Assembly (NCBI GenBank): GCA_963921195.1
Contig: OY992540.1
Location: forward strand, 20,410,262-20,474,261
Length of the DNA: 64,000 nt
Direction of reading: 5' to 3'
Origin: Pegoplata infirma
Taxonomy: Eukaryota > Arthropoda > Insecta > Diptera > Anthomyiidae
Below are positions 51,971 through 62,507 of this stretch, piece by piece (within the stretch, counting starts at the first letter, position 1; every line of letters starts with the position of its first letter). Made by a program: the position numbers and the translations under genes. A model generated the notes under the pieces. The model worked only from the letters and a program-made list of their open reading frames with translations. It had not been told where the DNA came from and made no database searches.

Positions 51971-52625
51971 AAAAGATAATTTGAAATCCGAAAGTTATGA
52001 TCAATTTAAAGTTCGAAAAGGTATAAATCGTGAACAATTAATTAAAATTTTAAAAACACACACCATGTGTGTGGCAATCGAAGAAGTGCTGATGATGGAA
52101 GCAATGCAACATCCGAAAGCGGTTGACATCTTCACTTACAAGGATGGTCTTTAACAGGGCACCCACCGATTGTTCTGAAACTTGCATATGGGAAAGAGGG
52201 GAACAAAATAAGAGTTACCTGTTTTTTTTAGCTGCCCAATCTCACATTTAGCGGGTCAAAGGGGAGGGGGAAAAGCGACATTTTTTCGTTTTCTGTGGAT
52301 TTTTCCCATTTCTTCAGAAGAAACTATATGAACATTTTATACGGATCGAAAGGTTTTTTTAAAGCCTATCCAATGGTGTATCGATAGGGCAGCTAAAAAA
52401 AAACAGGTAACTCTTATTTTTTCCCGCACATTCCCATATTCACGTTTCAGGACAATCGTTGGGTGCCCTGTGAAAGACATTCCTTGTTAGTGATTTTTCA
52501 GATTTTCTAAGTGTACAACAACACTTATTATTTCTCAGAAACAATTAATATGGATTTAAACCGTACCAAATAAAAATTCAATTTGAATATATTAAAAAAA
52601 GGAATTGAAGTTTTTAAAGATCCAT
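51971..52625 (+). repeat. Dispersed repeat H, copy interrupted by a MITE
   Basis: From about 52055, GTGTGTGGCAATCGAAGAAG and GTGCTGATGATGGAAG match 35800-35840. The match resumes at 52490 with 'TTTTTCAGATTTTCTAAGTG' and 'TTATTTCTCAGAAACAATTA'. The gap is the element 52139-52486. Confidence 0.75.
52139..52486. mobile_element. TTA-flanked MITE, PIF/Harbinger-like, subtype C copy 1
   Basis: The ends CAAGGATGGTCTTTAACAGG and (reverse complement) CAAGGAATGTCTTTCACAGG run on into GCACCCACCGATTGT. TTA borders both ends, and the uninterrupted target is at about 35868. 348 bp, noncoding, with AAAACAGGTAACTCTTATTT near both ends. Confidence 0.9.
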
Positions 52626-53825
52626 TAAAAAAATTGTTAAAAATCTATTGAAATTTGTTCGGTGTAGTAAACATTAAAGTAGTTTATACCAACTTCTTAA
52701 ATTAAGCTATATAGTTGTTCCGATTTACGTCGTTAGTATCAGTCCTATATAATTTTTATGTGTCCCAACATTTTTATGGCTCAAGAAATTGATAAAAATT
52801 TTAAAAACAATCAGAAATAAGTAATAAATTTCTTTCGCTTACACTATGCAACAGTATTTTCTTGTCGTATTGGATTTTTCTTCTATACCCCAAAGGTATT
52901 CACGCCTATTTTACACATAAAAAAGTGCTCTTTTATGTAAGTCCTATACACTAGCGGGTCCCAACATCAGGAAGTTTATGAATTTCTTTAGGGCATACCC
53001 CTAGAACGATTTTTATTAAAGAGCTGATTTCGGAGGGAAAACAATTAAAAAATTTTTTGAAGGTTATCTTCAGGGTGCAATCAGCGCTTAAAGTTTGCAT
53101 CTGTAGTGTATTTGGTAAAAAAAAATATTTTTTTTTGCTAAGCAATTATTGCTTTTTAAATTGCTGCCAATAAATTTGTAGCAACATGAGTGTCCACAAC
53201 AGAGATAATATAATTTTGACGTTTGCTCTAACTTATGTCTATTTATATCAGTTGTAGACACTATGATAAATACGTATTCTCCAGCTCTCAACAAAATACA
53301 AAATATTCTGCCGCTGTTATTTCTTGTGTTATATACAAATTTATGTTACGTGTAACCGAAACGTAAGGTAATGGTTAATTTTTGCGCCTTCAATATTTTT
53401 GTTATTATTTATTCATAAATGTTTAACCAATATCATAACATTATTGCAATTAAATCAATCCCAAGATACCTTCCTTGTAAAAAACAAAATCTAGTACAAT
53501 AACCTGTTACGCCTAATGGCCAACTATATAAAAATACACTGATTACAATGTTTTATAAAGTTCATTGCATGTTGTTAAAAGCCTTAACCTTCTTCATTCA
53601 TAAATTAAAAAAATACTAACATGAATAACATTATTATTGTGCGGCTATAAATAGTTTTGTAAAACAATAGGATTTTTTTGTGAATTAAATATTCTAATAG
53701 TTAACAAATTATTAAATACCTCATAAATTAATAGAATTTAATTAACATATAATATAAATTAATATAAAAACAATTAATTTTGTGTACAGTAAACACTTTA
53801 ATAGTTTAACTCTAAATTTATATCA
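52626..53825. other. Unassigned stretch, no gene seen
   Basis: Minus-strand frames at 52951-53294 overlap each other and show no domain. The sequence is less repetitive than most of the window and could be ordinary host DNA. Confidence 0.45.
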
Positions 53826-54110
53826 GCACACACAAAAAAATATTTTACCAATAACTTGGGATTATATGCGTTTTTAAAGTTTTTTACATTAATTATGAAA
53901 AATTTTGTAACATTTTACCAAGTTTTTGGATAATTTTGGTTCAGGTTTGTAAAATTACACAAGGTTAAATACTCTTATGAATATTTTCTAAACTTTTATA
54001 AGAAACAAGCAAAAACTTGGTAAAATGATGCTATTTTTTGCATAATATATGCAAAAAACTTTAAAAACGCATATCCTCCCAAGTACTTGGTAAAAATTTG
54101 TTTGCGTGCA
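53826..54110. mobile_element. Palindromic MITE, GCACRCAAA ends
   Basis: GCACACACAAAAAAATATTT at the left and GCACGCAAACAAATTTTTAC (right, reverse complement) continue into ACCAAKWACTTGGGA and ATATGCGTTTTTAAAGTTTT on both sides. 285 bp. Confidence 0.75.
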
Positions 54111-54351
54111 TTAATGCCAATTAGCGAGAGTAAACTAAAAATTTGGTCGTGATGAACTCGAATTACCATTGTGCGAGTCTAAAATTTCTCACATGCCTGT
54201 CTAAAATATCTGAAATAAACTCAATTCGTTGGTTTCGTAAATATTATTACTCATACGCCAAATTAATACAAGCCAATTACACACAAATTAAAAAATTATA
54301 AAAATGTGTGTATGTTTTTGGAATAGTACGACCTAGAAAGTGTTGTTGGAT
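54111..54351. other. Spacer
   Basis: CTCAATTCGTTGGTTTCGTA and TTACTCATACGCCAAATTAA (54215-54265) resemble part of the foldback arm (21085-21140), a short decayed fragment of that family. Confidence 0.45.
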
Positions 54352-54450
54352 AAATTACCTAAGTTTCTTAAAAACTTAGGTAATTTACCTAAGTTTGTTT
54401 TTAAAACTTAGGTAATTTACATAAGTTTTTTAAGAACTTAGGTAATTTAA
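54352..54450. repeat. Tandem palindromes of AAATTACCTAAGTTT
   Basis: AAATTACCTAAGTTT and its complement AAACTTAGGTAATTT alternate: forward at 54352, reverse at 54371, forward, reverse at 54401, forward, reverse at 54434. Several alternative hairpins are possible. Confidence 0.85.
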
Positions 54451-54487
54451 ATTTTAACTAAAATAAATAATTAAAGTTGTTAATTAA

Positions 54488-54802
54488 GGCGCGCTTACAC
54501 GAGAGATAAAACTGCAAGACAAAGAACAAAAAACGACTCTGTGTACCTGTGAATTTGACTTTTTCAATAATTGTGTCAAATCCAATTCCTCTAAAACGCA
54601 TTATTTCTTACCTTTTTTTGATAATGTTACAGATTTTTTGAAGATATTGATATTATTTTTGATTTGAAGTCTGTATTTTGTTTAATAAAAAAATTATAAC
54701 ATAAACAAAATTTATTTTTTTTAGAGATGATATTTAAGAATGCTAAGGGTGACAAATTTTCGATTTTTCTATCGAGATTTTTTCTCTCGTATGAACGCAC
54801 CT
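54488..54802. mobile_element. MITE with TTAA borders, copy 1
   Basis: The left end GGCGCGCTTACACGAGAGAT and the right end (reverse complement GGTGCGTTCATACGAGAGAA) are bordered by TTAA. TTAA targeting is a piggyBac hallmark, but the ends do not match its usual CCC start, so the class is uncertain. Interior: GACTCTGTGTACCTGTGAAT. Confidence 0.75.
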
Positions 54803-54806
54803 TTAA

Positions 54807-55105
54807 GGCGCGATTACAGGGGAGAGAAAACTGCTAGACAAAGACTAAAAAACGACTCTGTGTACCTGTGAATTTGACTTTTTCAATAATTGTGTCAAAT
54901 CAAATTCCTCCAAAACGTATTATTTCTTACCTTTTTTTTGAAAATGTTACAGATTTTTGGAAGATATTGATATTATTTTTGATTTGAAGTCTGTATTTTG
55001 TTTAATAAAAAAATTATAACGTAAACAAAATTTATTTTTTTTAGATGCTAGAGGTGACAAATTGTCGATTTTTCTATCGAGATTTCTTTCTCGTGTGAAC
55101 GCACC
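54807..55105. mobile_element. MITE with TTAA borders, copy 2 (tandem)
   Basis: It starts at the TTAA that ends copy 1 and repeats its interior almost base for base, except for a deletion of about 20 bp near the right end. It ends GTGTGAACGCACC followed by TTTA. Confidence 0.75.
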
Positions 55106-55268
55106 TTTATAGTTGTTAATATTCGACCTTTCAAATTTTAATGAAATAAAAAGATTTTTTGAAATCAAGGCCAATAAAATAAGCCAATAAAATTTCAATA
55201 AAATAAATAATTAAAATTTAATCTAAAGGAATTCGCACAGATTTTACCTTGTTTCAACCTTGTTTTTA
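55106..55268. other. Spacer
   Basis: AT-rich; 'ACCTTGTTTCAACCTTGTTTTTACCTTG' type triplet repetition just before the next element. Confidence 0.5.
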
Positions 55269-55853
55269 CCTTGTATTTCACAGGGCACCCACCGATTGTC
55301 CTGAAACTTGCATATAGGAAAGAGGGGAGAAAAATAAGAGTTACCTGTTTTTTATAGCTGCCCAATCTCACATTTAGCGGGTCAAAGGGGAGGGGGAAAA
55401 TTGTTTTTTTTTTTTAGTTTTTTGAGGATTTTTCCCATTTCTTCAAAAGAAACTATATGAACATTTTATACTGGTCGAAAGTTTTTTTGAAGGCCTATCC
55501 AATGGATATTGGTCGTGTCCAAATTATACTTCGTTAATTTGTTCTTGTCAAAAATGTATAATCGTTTGCGTAGTTTGTATGGAGATTTATATACGTAAGA
55601 CCGCCAAAATCATATATAATAAGCTCTATCAAAATTAAGCTAACCCGTATTTTTTCGATTGGCGAAATTCCTGCTAGTTCGGCTTTTATACGGATTTTCC
55701 CGAAAGCCCTCATTTTCTCATTAGGTGGCAACTCTTTTTTAAATTTGAAATTGGGCAGCTAAAAAAAAAAAAAAATATCTCTTATTTTTTCCGCTCATTT
55801 CCATATTCAAGTTTAAGGAAAATCGGTGGGGGCCCTGTGAAAGACCTTCCTTG
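55269..55853. mobile_element. TTA-type MITE, subtype C copy 2
   Basis: Right end (reverse complement) CAAGGAAGGTCTTTCACAGG. At the left, CACAGGGCACCCACCGATTG is intact but the outermost bases have changed. The interior shares 'GAAAGAGGGGA', 'AAGAGTTACCTGTTTTTTA' and 'CCAATCTCACATTTAGCGGG' with 52139-52486. It is 585 bp, longer than copy 1. Confidence 0.8.
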
Positions 55854-57339
55854 TAAGCCCAGTTATTGAAAAATTTAAAAAACAAAAATTTCCTTTTTCT
55901 TATAGGGCTATCCATTAGGGATATAACCAAATTTTTGGCATAGTACTTAAGCAAATAAATGCCCTCAAGCACCAAAAGCATTTTCTAAATTCCAAATCCC
56001 TCTAATTACACTACTCTACAAAAATCATTTTTTTTTTGCACTGACTTTTAGAGTATATTTTTTAAAGTATTTTGGCCTCCTGTTTCCTTCTGTCATCAGA
56101 AAAGTTGTAACAAATCGCCTTCTCGAGATATAGGCATTTCCATTTTTTGTGGACCAAGCCCTCAAAACCGACAAATTTTTTAAAATTTGGGAAAAGTGTA
56201 TGTTAAAATTATTCATATTTTTTTTATACGGATTCCCAATAAAATTATCTAACTTTTGCAAGAAATCCGGACTCGATACGATCAAGGATACCATCAGGAC
56301 ACAATAAGAAAGTTCAAAATGTCCTTTTTTAGTTTTATTCCTATAAGTAAACGAATTTTGCAAGAAAATGTCTAATCAAAGCAGATATATCAAGTAGACT
56401 TTCCAATAAAGAGAACCTGGGGTTAAAATCCAAAATCCATTGAGTATATCCAGAAATATTTGCAACAGAAATCAAAATTTTGAACCAAATTTGCATATTT
56501 TTTTTTTTTTTAAACATTTTTCGTACCAATTTTTAAGATTTTTTGTTAAATTTACGTAAATTATTATTGACCCAAAAAAAAAAAACAATCAAGTGTAGAT
56601 AACTTTAACTGGAAAAATTGGATCAGTATTATGATTTATTAAAAAAATCAAAAGAAAAAACTTCCCCAGATAAGAGTTAATAAAAAAACAACTGTTTCGG
56701 TAAATATTACAAAATTTGTTAAAAATTTGTAATTATAGGGCGATTTAATCAATAACATTTATTAATTTTGAGTGAACCTAAAAATAATCGGGCATAGACT
56801 AATATCAAGTCAAATTTATGATAATACTTTGTCATCAATGTCATATCAATGTGTGAATGAACGGGGGAACAAATAAATGAACATACATACGTATGATTAA
56901 ATGATAAAAACTGTATGATATGAATTTTTATAATAATTAATAATTATTAAATAATTATACAAATGCATTAGATGTTTGTATGAGATACTACAAGCAAGTG
57001 TAAACAAAAAAAAATATATTAAAAACAAAAAAAATAAATAATAAAAATTATAAGCTTACTAATTGGTCGTCTTCTCATGATGGCGATGATACCAAATCAA
57101 ATTAAATGTATAAAAAAACACTATATAGCAAAACTATGTAATCTGGTGCTTATTTTATATTTAATGCTGAAATTAAAAAAAAAAAAACAATAAAAACAAA
57201 ATAAAAATAAATTTTTACACGTTTTGTAAGAGCAAAATTGAGAATGAAATGTAATGTTATACAAAAAAAAATGTCGAGAATTTATTTTTTATGTAAATTT
57301 TAATTATTTGAATAAAATTTGCATACATTTTAGAGAGGG
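55854..57339. other. Unassigned A/T-rich stretch, no gene seen
   Basis: Minus-strand frames (56025-56363, 56341-56529) have no recognisable domain. From 56880 to 57240 the sequence is extremely A/T-rich. Confidence 0.45.
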
Positions 57340-57784
57340 ACTTTTTTACCCCTTCCCGATTTCTGTTTAAAAAATGTATGTTTTCTATATTCCCTTTTTG
57401 GCAACTTATGTTCATTAGAGCGGCATTTTGTTTTTTTGTATATCAAAAAAATTGTTCTTCCAATTTTGAATGTCCGAGCAATTTTTTATTCTACTGGGCA
57501 TACAACTTATATGGTACAATTTTGAGGCCAATCGGATTAAGTTAACGCAATTTTTTTAAAATTTTGTAAAAAAAAATATTTAAAAAAATTTTTATTTATT
57601 TTGATGCACTGAACACGACTTATTTAAAGAATGTTACAAATCGGTGAAACGGTTTTCGAGATGTCGCTATTTTAAATTTTTAAATCTCCATTTTTCTTTC
57701 CATTGACCCTTTCATAGAGCTTGAGACAAGCTTTCATTAAAACTTTATTTGAGCCATATGAGGTCTGTCATATGAGGACTGTGT
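57340..57784 (-). mobile_element. Fragment of the hAT-like element family at 4277
   Basis: TGGTACAATTTTGAGGCCAA and CGGATTAAGTTAACGC match the reverse complement of 5017-5055. CGGTTTTCGAGATGTCGCTA parallels 4541-4560. The ends were not found. Confidence 0.5.
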
Positions 57785-57945
57785 GAGCGATTTATAGTAT
57801 GGAATGCGGGTATAACAATTGAAATGACATCTAGGGAATTCTGGATAAATCCACCTGTGGGGGATCATCAAAATAAAGTCTACACGGAGGGATCAAATAT
57901 GCTACAGGAAACAACACTGTTTAGGACTGTGCTGGGTTCCAGGTA
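57785..57945 (+). pseudogene. LINE RNase H fragment
   Basis: One open frame reads '...FWINPPVGDHQNKVYTEGSN' and on to 'LGSR'. 'VYTEGS' corresponds to the first catalytic strand of retroelement RNase H, usually (I/V)YTDGS; here the catalytic Asp has become Glu. Only about 50 residues are kept, ending where repeat X starts. It resembles the element relic at 34613 but is not obviously the same family. Confidence 0.5.
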
Positions 57946-58135
57946 TTGAAAAGAGTAGAAGCCAGCCACGCAGTTTTGTATTTCATTTATTTTCCAATAT
58001 GGGTGCTTTTTTTTTTGTTTATAAAAAATGGTATATGTCTTTTAGGTGATTTAATTGCTGGGATTCCCGGGGAATTAATTTTTTATTTCCCGTTTCCCGG
58101 GAAATTAAAAAGTCCGGGAATTCCAAAACACTAGT
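57946..58135 (+). repeat. Repeat X copy 3 joined to a CCCGGGAATT fragment
   Basis: 'GAAAAGAGTAGAAG', 'TATTTTCCAATATGG' and 'TTTATAAAAAATGG' match 12937-13065. From 58060, GGGATTCCCGGGGAATTAAT, TTTCCCGGGAAATT and GTCCGGGAATTCC resemble the ends of the hAT-like element at 6828, finishing CACTAG. Confidence 0.55.
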
Positions 58136-58189
58136 TGGGTCAGTCTTAGTGAAATCAATCAAAAATAGCTAAAAATTTTCGTGACCCCC

Positions 58190-59815
58190 TCCGATTTTGA
58201 TGAAATTTGGTTTAGTTGTAACACTAAGTGATAAACTGACACACACTTATTTTCAGCCCTCTAAGTAAACAGTGGGCGAAAACACGGAGGGTCAAAATTT
58301 CCCCCAAAATCTCCCAGTCGCGACACTTTGCACAGTAAAAGCTTAATATCGTTGGTTCTATTTTAGCTAGAAAGCCCATTTTTGGCTTGTTTTGAAGGTC
58401 ATAATATGCTCTACAAGACTTACCATAACCAAAAAATTTTCGAAAAAAATAAGGGTTACCTCCCTTATTTTAAGGTCGTGATAAAGGGAGGAGAAAATGG
58501 GGAGGATGGTATCCCCCGATTTTCTTTTTACTTGCTAATCTTTGAGAGAAAGTCCTAAAGAATATATTCTAAAATTTTTATGTTGGGACAACAATGGGAT
58601 CGCTCAAAATCAAAATTTTTCACAATTTTCCCCAAAATCTCCAAATCCCAACACTCTTTAACATTACAAATTTTATATCATAAGTGCTTTTGTAGCTACA
58701 GAGCCCATTTTTTTTTTGTTTTAAAGCTTATAATACGCTCTACAAGACATACCAAAACCAAAAAAATTTCCAAAAAAAGGAATTGGTGCCCCCCTTATTT
58801 GAAGGTCGTGGCAAAGGGTGGAGGAAATACGGGAAAGTATCCCCTGATTTTTTTTTTACTTGGTATTCTCAAAGTGCAAGTCCTAATGAACATAGTCTAC
58901 AATTTTTATGTTGCGACAACAATGGGGTCGACCAAAATCAAAATTTTCCCCCAAAATCAACAAATCGCGACATTCTTGCGCCTCCCATTGGACTCCCAAG
59001 ATAAAAATTTCAGGATAAGCTCTCTAGAACTTACTCTTTAAAAAAAAAAAAACAAGATGAAAAAAAATTGGGGGATACTGTCCCCCAATTTCCCCCACCC
59101 CTTGCCACGATCTTTAAATACAAGAGGCACCCCTCATTTTTTTTATTTTTTTTTTTGTGATAGTAATATTGTAGGGCATATTAAGAGCTTTAAACAAGAC
59201 AAAAATGGACTCTGTAGTTACAATACAGTCCACGATATTAAATTTGTAATGTGCAAGAGTGTCGCGATTTGGAGATTTTAAGGGAAATTGTGAAAATTTT
59301 TGATTTTGGTCGATCTGATTGTTGTCCCAACATAAAAATTTTAGGATATATTCATTAGGACTTGCACTTTGAGAATACCAAGTAAAAAAAAACTCGGGGG
59401 ATACTTTCCCCCCATTTCCTCCACCCTTTGTCACGAACTTTAAATAAGGGGGGCACCCATCCTTTTTTTCTAAATTTTTTTGGTTAAGGTAGGTATTGTA
59501 GAGCGTACTATAAGCTTTAAAACAAACAAAAATGGGTTCTGTAGCTACAATAGCACATATGATATTAAATTTTTAAGGTTGAAAAGTGTTGCGATTTGGA
59601 GATTTTAGGGGAAATTGTGAAAAATTTTGATTTTCAGTGATCCCATTGTTGTCCCAACTTAAAAATTTTAGAATATATTCTTTAGGACTTTCTCTATAAG
59701 ATTATCAAGTAAAAAAAAAATCGGGGGATACCATCCTCCCCATTTTCTCCTCGCTTTATCACGACCTTAAAATAAGGGAGGTAACCCTTATTTTTTTCGA
59801 AAATATTTTTGCATA
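58190..59815. mobile_element. Foldback element of inverted ~320-bp units
   Basis: The left side carries about three successive units, each with 'CTTATTTNAAGGTCGTG', a 'GGAGGAAAATGGGG' block, 'TCAAAATCAAAATTTT' and 'ACAAGACNTACCA'. From about 59046 the same units return in reverse order and orientation (GGGGGATACTTTCCCCCCAT, CACGAACTTTAAATAAGGGG), ending at CCCTTATTTTTTTCGAAAAT. Frames on both strands share peptides such as 'FFLTWYSQSASPNE' only because of the symmetry. Target duplication not found. Confidence 0.8.
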
Positions 59816-60540
59816 TTTTGGTATAAATGCATATTTTTGCATATTTTCTTATAATTTGGACTTTTTTTTTAATTCATCAATATTTTTTCAAAACGTCCTT
59901 AGGAAAATTCAAACCAACCGCCTATTTCTTATACAAAAATGTATTTATTTATAAAAATTATATTCTGACGCATTTTTTAAAGAAAATGGATTCTAAAAGT
60001 ATAATTTTTAGATTCTGAGAAATGTTTCCTTTTAAAAATGTCTCTATTCTGAGACATTTTACTAATTCGTAGGAAAAAAATGTTTTCGAATTTAAGATTT
60101 TTTTGCAGGAAAATTGCGTTTTTATTTTGATTAGAGTTAGGGTGAGGTATTTTGATTTTGAGTTAATTTTTAGACTTAAAAATCGTAAAACTCCGAAAAA
60201 AGTGAAAAAAAAATATTTTAAAAATATTTTTTTTTAGAATAAAATTTTTTTCTTCAGAAATATTTGGTGACTCAAAGAAAAAACTTCTTAAGCAAAAAAA
60301 TATTTTACTAATTAAAAATTGTTCCACTCAATAAAAAATGTTTAAGAATTGTCGAGGGTTTCAAAGTATTTGACAGATCCTAATTTATGTTGACAAATTA
60401 TTTTTTTTAGTAAAATAAATAATTTTTAGATGCATATTTTTGAAGTTTTTAGGGCATATTTTGGATTTTTAGACGCATATTATAGGCACATATTTTCGTT
60501 TTTTAGATGCATGAAAGTACTTGCCCTACTAATAACTATC
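59800..60540 (-). mobile_element. Decayed ATATGCA-family hAT-like element
   Basis: TTTTGCATATTTTGGTATAA and ATGCATATTTTTGCATATTT at the left, and GGCATATTTTGGATTTTTAG with a TTAGATGCATGAAAGTACTT-GCCCTAC end at the right (compare TAGGGATG...CATGCA ends at 14935). The middle (59880-60420) is A/T-rich and unrelated to the other copies. Confidence 0.5.
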
Positions 60541-60558
60541 TGAAATAACTGTTGTTCT

Positions 60559-60629
60559 ACCTGAGCTGAGAATCGAACTCAGGCTTACTGGCTATTAGTC
60601 CAACGCGCTAACCACTGAGCCACAGCACC
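60559..60629 (-). tRNA. tRNA-Ile(AAT)-like sequence, probable pseudogene or SINE head
   Basis: On the minus strand: TGGCTCAGTGGTTAGCGCG at the D-arm/box A position, loop CTAATAG (anticodon AAT), and a perfect T-arm CTGAG-TTCGATT-CTCAG (box B GTTCGATTC). The acceptor stem (GGTGCTG against CTCAGGT) does not pair and the anticodon stem is weak. So it is clearly tRNA-derived but unlikely to be a functional tRNA. Confidence 0.5.
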
Positions 60630-60710
60630 CCCAAACTATTAACTTTAAACGCCTCAAATTGCAAAAAAAAAACACAAGTAAGAAAGTTATAGTCGGTTAA
60701 GACCGACCAT

Positions 60711-61037
60711 CGACGTATCTTTTGGCCAAACACAATTACAAACGCAGATCTCTGGAGGTTGTCGAACGAGTTACCTATAACCTGCCAAATAACGAAAAGA
60801 AAATGGAAATGGATAGGTCACACATTAGGAAAGCCAAACGGTAGCATCGCGAGGACTGCTTTAGAATGGAATCCTCAAGGAAGCCGACGCTCCGGTCGTC
60901 CAAAGAACTCTTGGCGTAGAACAATCATGCAAGAACTCAAAATATTAGATAAAACTTTCGACGAAATTAAAGCAATATGTAACAATAGATTAAGTTGGAA
61001 TAATCTTGTAGAAGCCCTATGTTCCCAAGTGGAATAA
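60711..61037 (+). CDS. C-terminal fragment of a non-LTR retrotransposon polyprotein
   Basis: 108 codons without a stop, from the insertion boundary to TAA. The translation begins RRIFWPNTITNADLWRL and carries 'KRKWKWIGHTLGKP', 'SIARTALEWNPQG', 'SGRPKNSWRRT' and 'WNNLVEALCS'. This order (R/K-rich KWxWIGHxL, ALxWxPxG, GRPxxxWRR, W..LVxALC) is the conserved tail found after the reverse transcriptase domain of many animal LINEs. There is no start codon of its own and no RT or endonuclease motif, so it is dead on arrival. The intact frame suggests a fairly recent insertion, consistent with the clear duplication. Confidence 0.8.
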   Translation, partial: RRIFWPNTITNADLWRLSNELPITCQITKRKWKWIGHTLGKPNGSIARTALEWNPQGSRRSGRPKNSWRRTIMQELKILDKTFDEIKAICNNRLSWNNLVEALCSQVE

Positions 61038-61056
61038 ATAAAGGGAAAAAAAAACA
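60711..61056 (+). mobile_element. 5'-truncated LINE insertion with 7-bp duplication
   Basis: A 346-bp insertion consisting of an in-frame LINE 3' end, a stop, ATAAAGGG and an A-rich tail, bordered by CGACCAT on both sides (60704-60710, 61057-61063). The undisturbed target is present in the other DINE copy at about 63235-63255. The truncated 5' end, A-tail and target duplication are the signature of target-primed reverse transcription. Confidence 0.9.
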
Positions 61057-62405
61057 CGACCATATGATACCCTACACCAGTGTTTTCCGGAAAATGGGCC
61101 CCATGTCCAAACATGGACCGATTGGACCTATCTTTTGTTAGATCTTTATTTAGTGTAGAAAACACACACAGACCAAATTTTAGTGGAATTGGTTTATTTT
61201 TTTTTTGCCAATAGACCGAATTAACTGCATATCGGTCGAAATTTGTATATGGGGGACTAAGTCCAAAAATGGTCCAAATGTATTCCGATTTGATTTGGTT
61301 ACCAAAGTACACGTTTAACACCTACAAATAAAAATTTTAATCAAATATTTTAATTTTTATGAATTTTGAGGAAATTATGTGAATATCGGAGGGTGGTTTG
61401 TATTGGGACTACCAGAAGGACTGAACCGATTCCTTTGAAATTTGGTATGGTGGTTTGTACCCTAAAATTTTATTACCTGTTATATTTCAAAACGATATCT
61501 ACTTTAATACGGCTATTAGAGGCATTTAAGCGAAATTCAAAGGGGGCGTTTGTATGGGGGCTAGAACTTAACATGGACCGATTTTTTCCAATTTGAATAG
61601 GCTTCGTCCTTGGGCCAAAAAAAGCTTAAGTTTCAAATTTCAAGTCAAGTGATTGAAAATTGCGACCTGTATCGTGCTTAAACCGATAGAGGGACAGACG
61701 GACGGACGGACATCGCTAAATCGACTCAAAAAGTAATTCTGAGTCGATCGGTATACTCAGATCATATTTTAGTGGAATTAGTTTATTTTTTGTCAATAGA
61801 CCGATTTAACTGAACATCGGTCGAAATTTTTATATCGGGGACTAGTCCAAAAATGGTCAAATTTTAATCCGATTTTGTTAGGTTACTAAAGTACACGTTT
61901 AACACCTAAAAATAAAATTTTTATCAAATATTTCCATTTTTATGAATTTTGAGGGAATTATGTGAATATCTGGAGGGCGGTTTGTATGGGGACTACCAGA
62001 AGGACTGACCCGATTCCTTTGAAATTTGGAATGGTGGTTTGTGCATACAAATTACCTGCTAAATTTCGAAGCGATATCTACTATAACACGGTTATAAGAG
62101 TCATTTAAGCAGAATCCAAAGGGGGCGTTTGTGGACCGATTTTCTCCAATTTCAATTTGCTTCGTCCTTGGTCCAAAAGATGCTTAAGTTTCAAATTTCA
62201 GGTCAATTGATTGAAAATTGCGCCTGTATCGTGCTTAAACCGATAGATGGACAGACGGACGGACGGACATCGCTAAATCGATTCAAAAAGTAATTCTTAG
62301 TCGATCGGTATACTTGAAGGTAAGTCAAGGACCAATATTTCGGGTAGTTACAAACATCAGCACAAACTCATTATACCCTGTACCACAGAGTGGTGTGGGG
62401 TATAA

Positions 62406-62507
62406 TTAACAGATGTTAACAATTATAAGAAAGAAACGACCATAACAAAACTAAAATGTCACTTTTTCACGGCAATTCAAATTGTCTTGTATAATAAAAT
62501 CCGTGAA
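62406..62507. other. Spacer between head-to-head DINE copies
   Basis: Contains a TTTTTCACGG...CCGTGAAAAA hairpin (62463-62510) with AATTCAAATTGTCTTGTATA in the loop. Confidence 0.6.

Larger units (their letters stand above)
60674..62405 (-). mobile_element. DINE-1-like element with duplicated body and LINE insertion
   Basis: On the minus strand it begins at 62405 with the stem-loop ACCACTCTGTGGTACAGGGT, then AATGAGTTTGTGCTGATGTT, CGATCGACTAAGAATTACTT, GATGTCCGTCCGTCCGTCTG and the body. The body from 61170-61710 is repeated at 61750-62290, including a second GTCC run. The tail 'AGACCGACTATAACTTTCTT' is split at 60711 by a LINE fragment. Confidence 0.8.

Noticed and set aside
58580..59434. Frames with shared peptide 'FFLTWYSQSASPNE' on both strands
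   Set aside because: They arise because the region is an inverted repeat; no domain is recognisable.
60875..61321. 148-codon minus-strand frame
   Set aside because: It lies antisense to the LINE tail and runs on into DINE sequence; it is a shadow without a domain.
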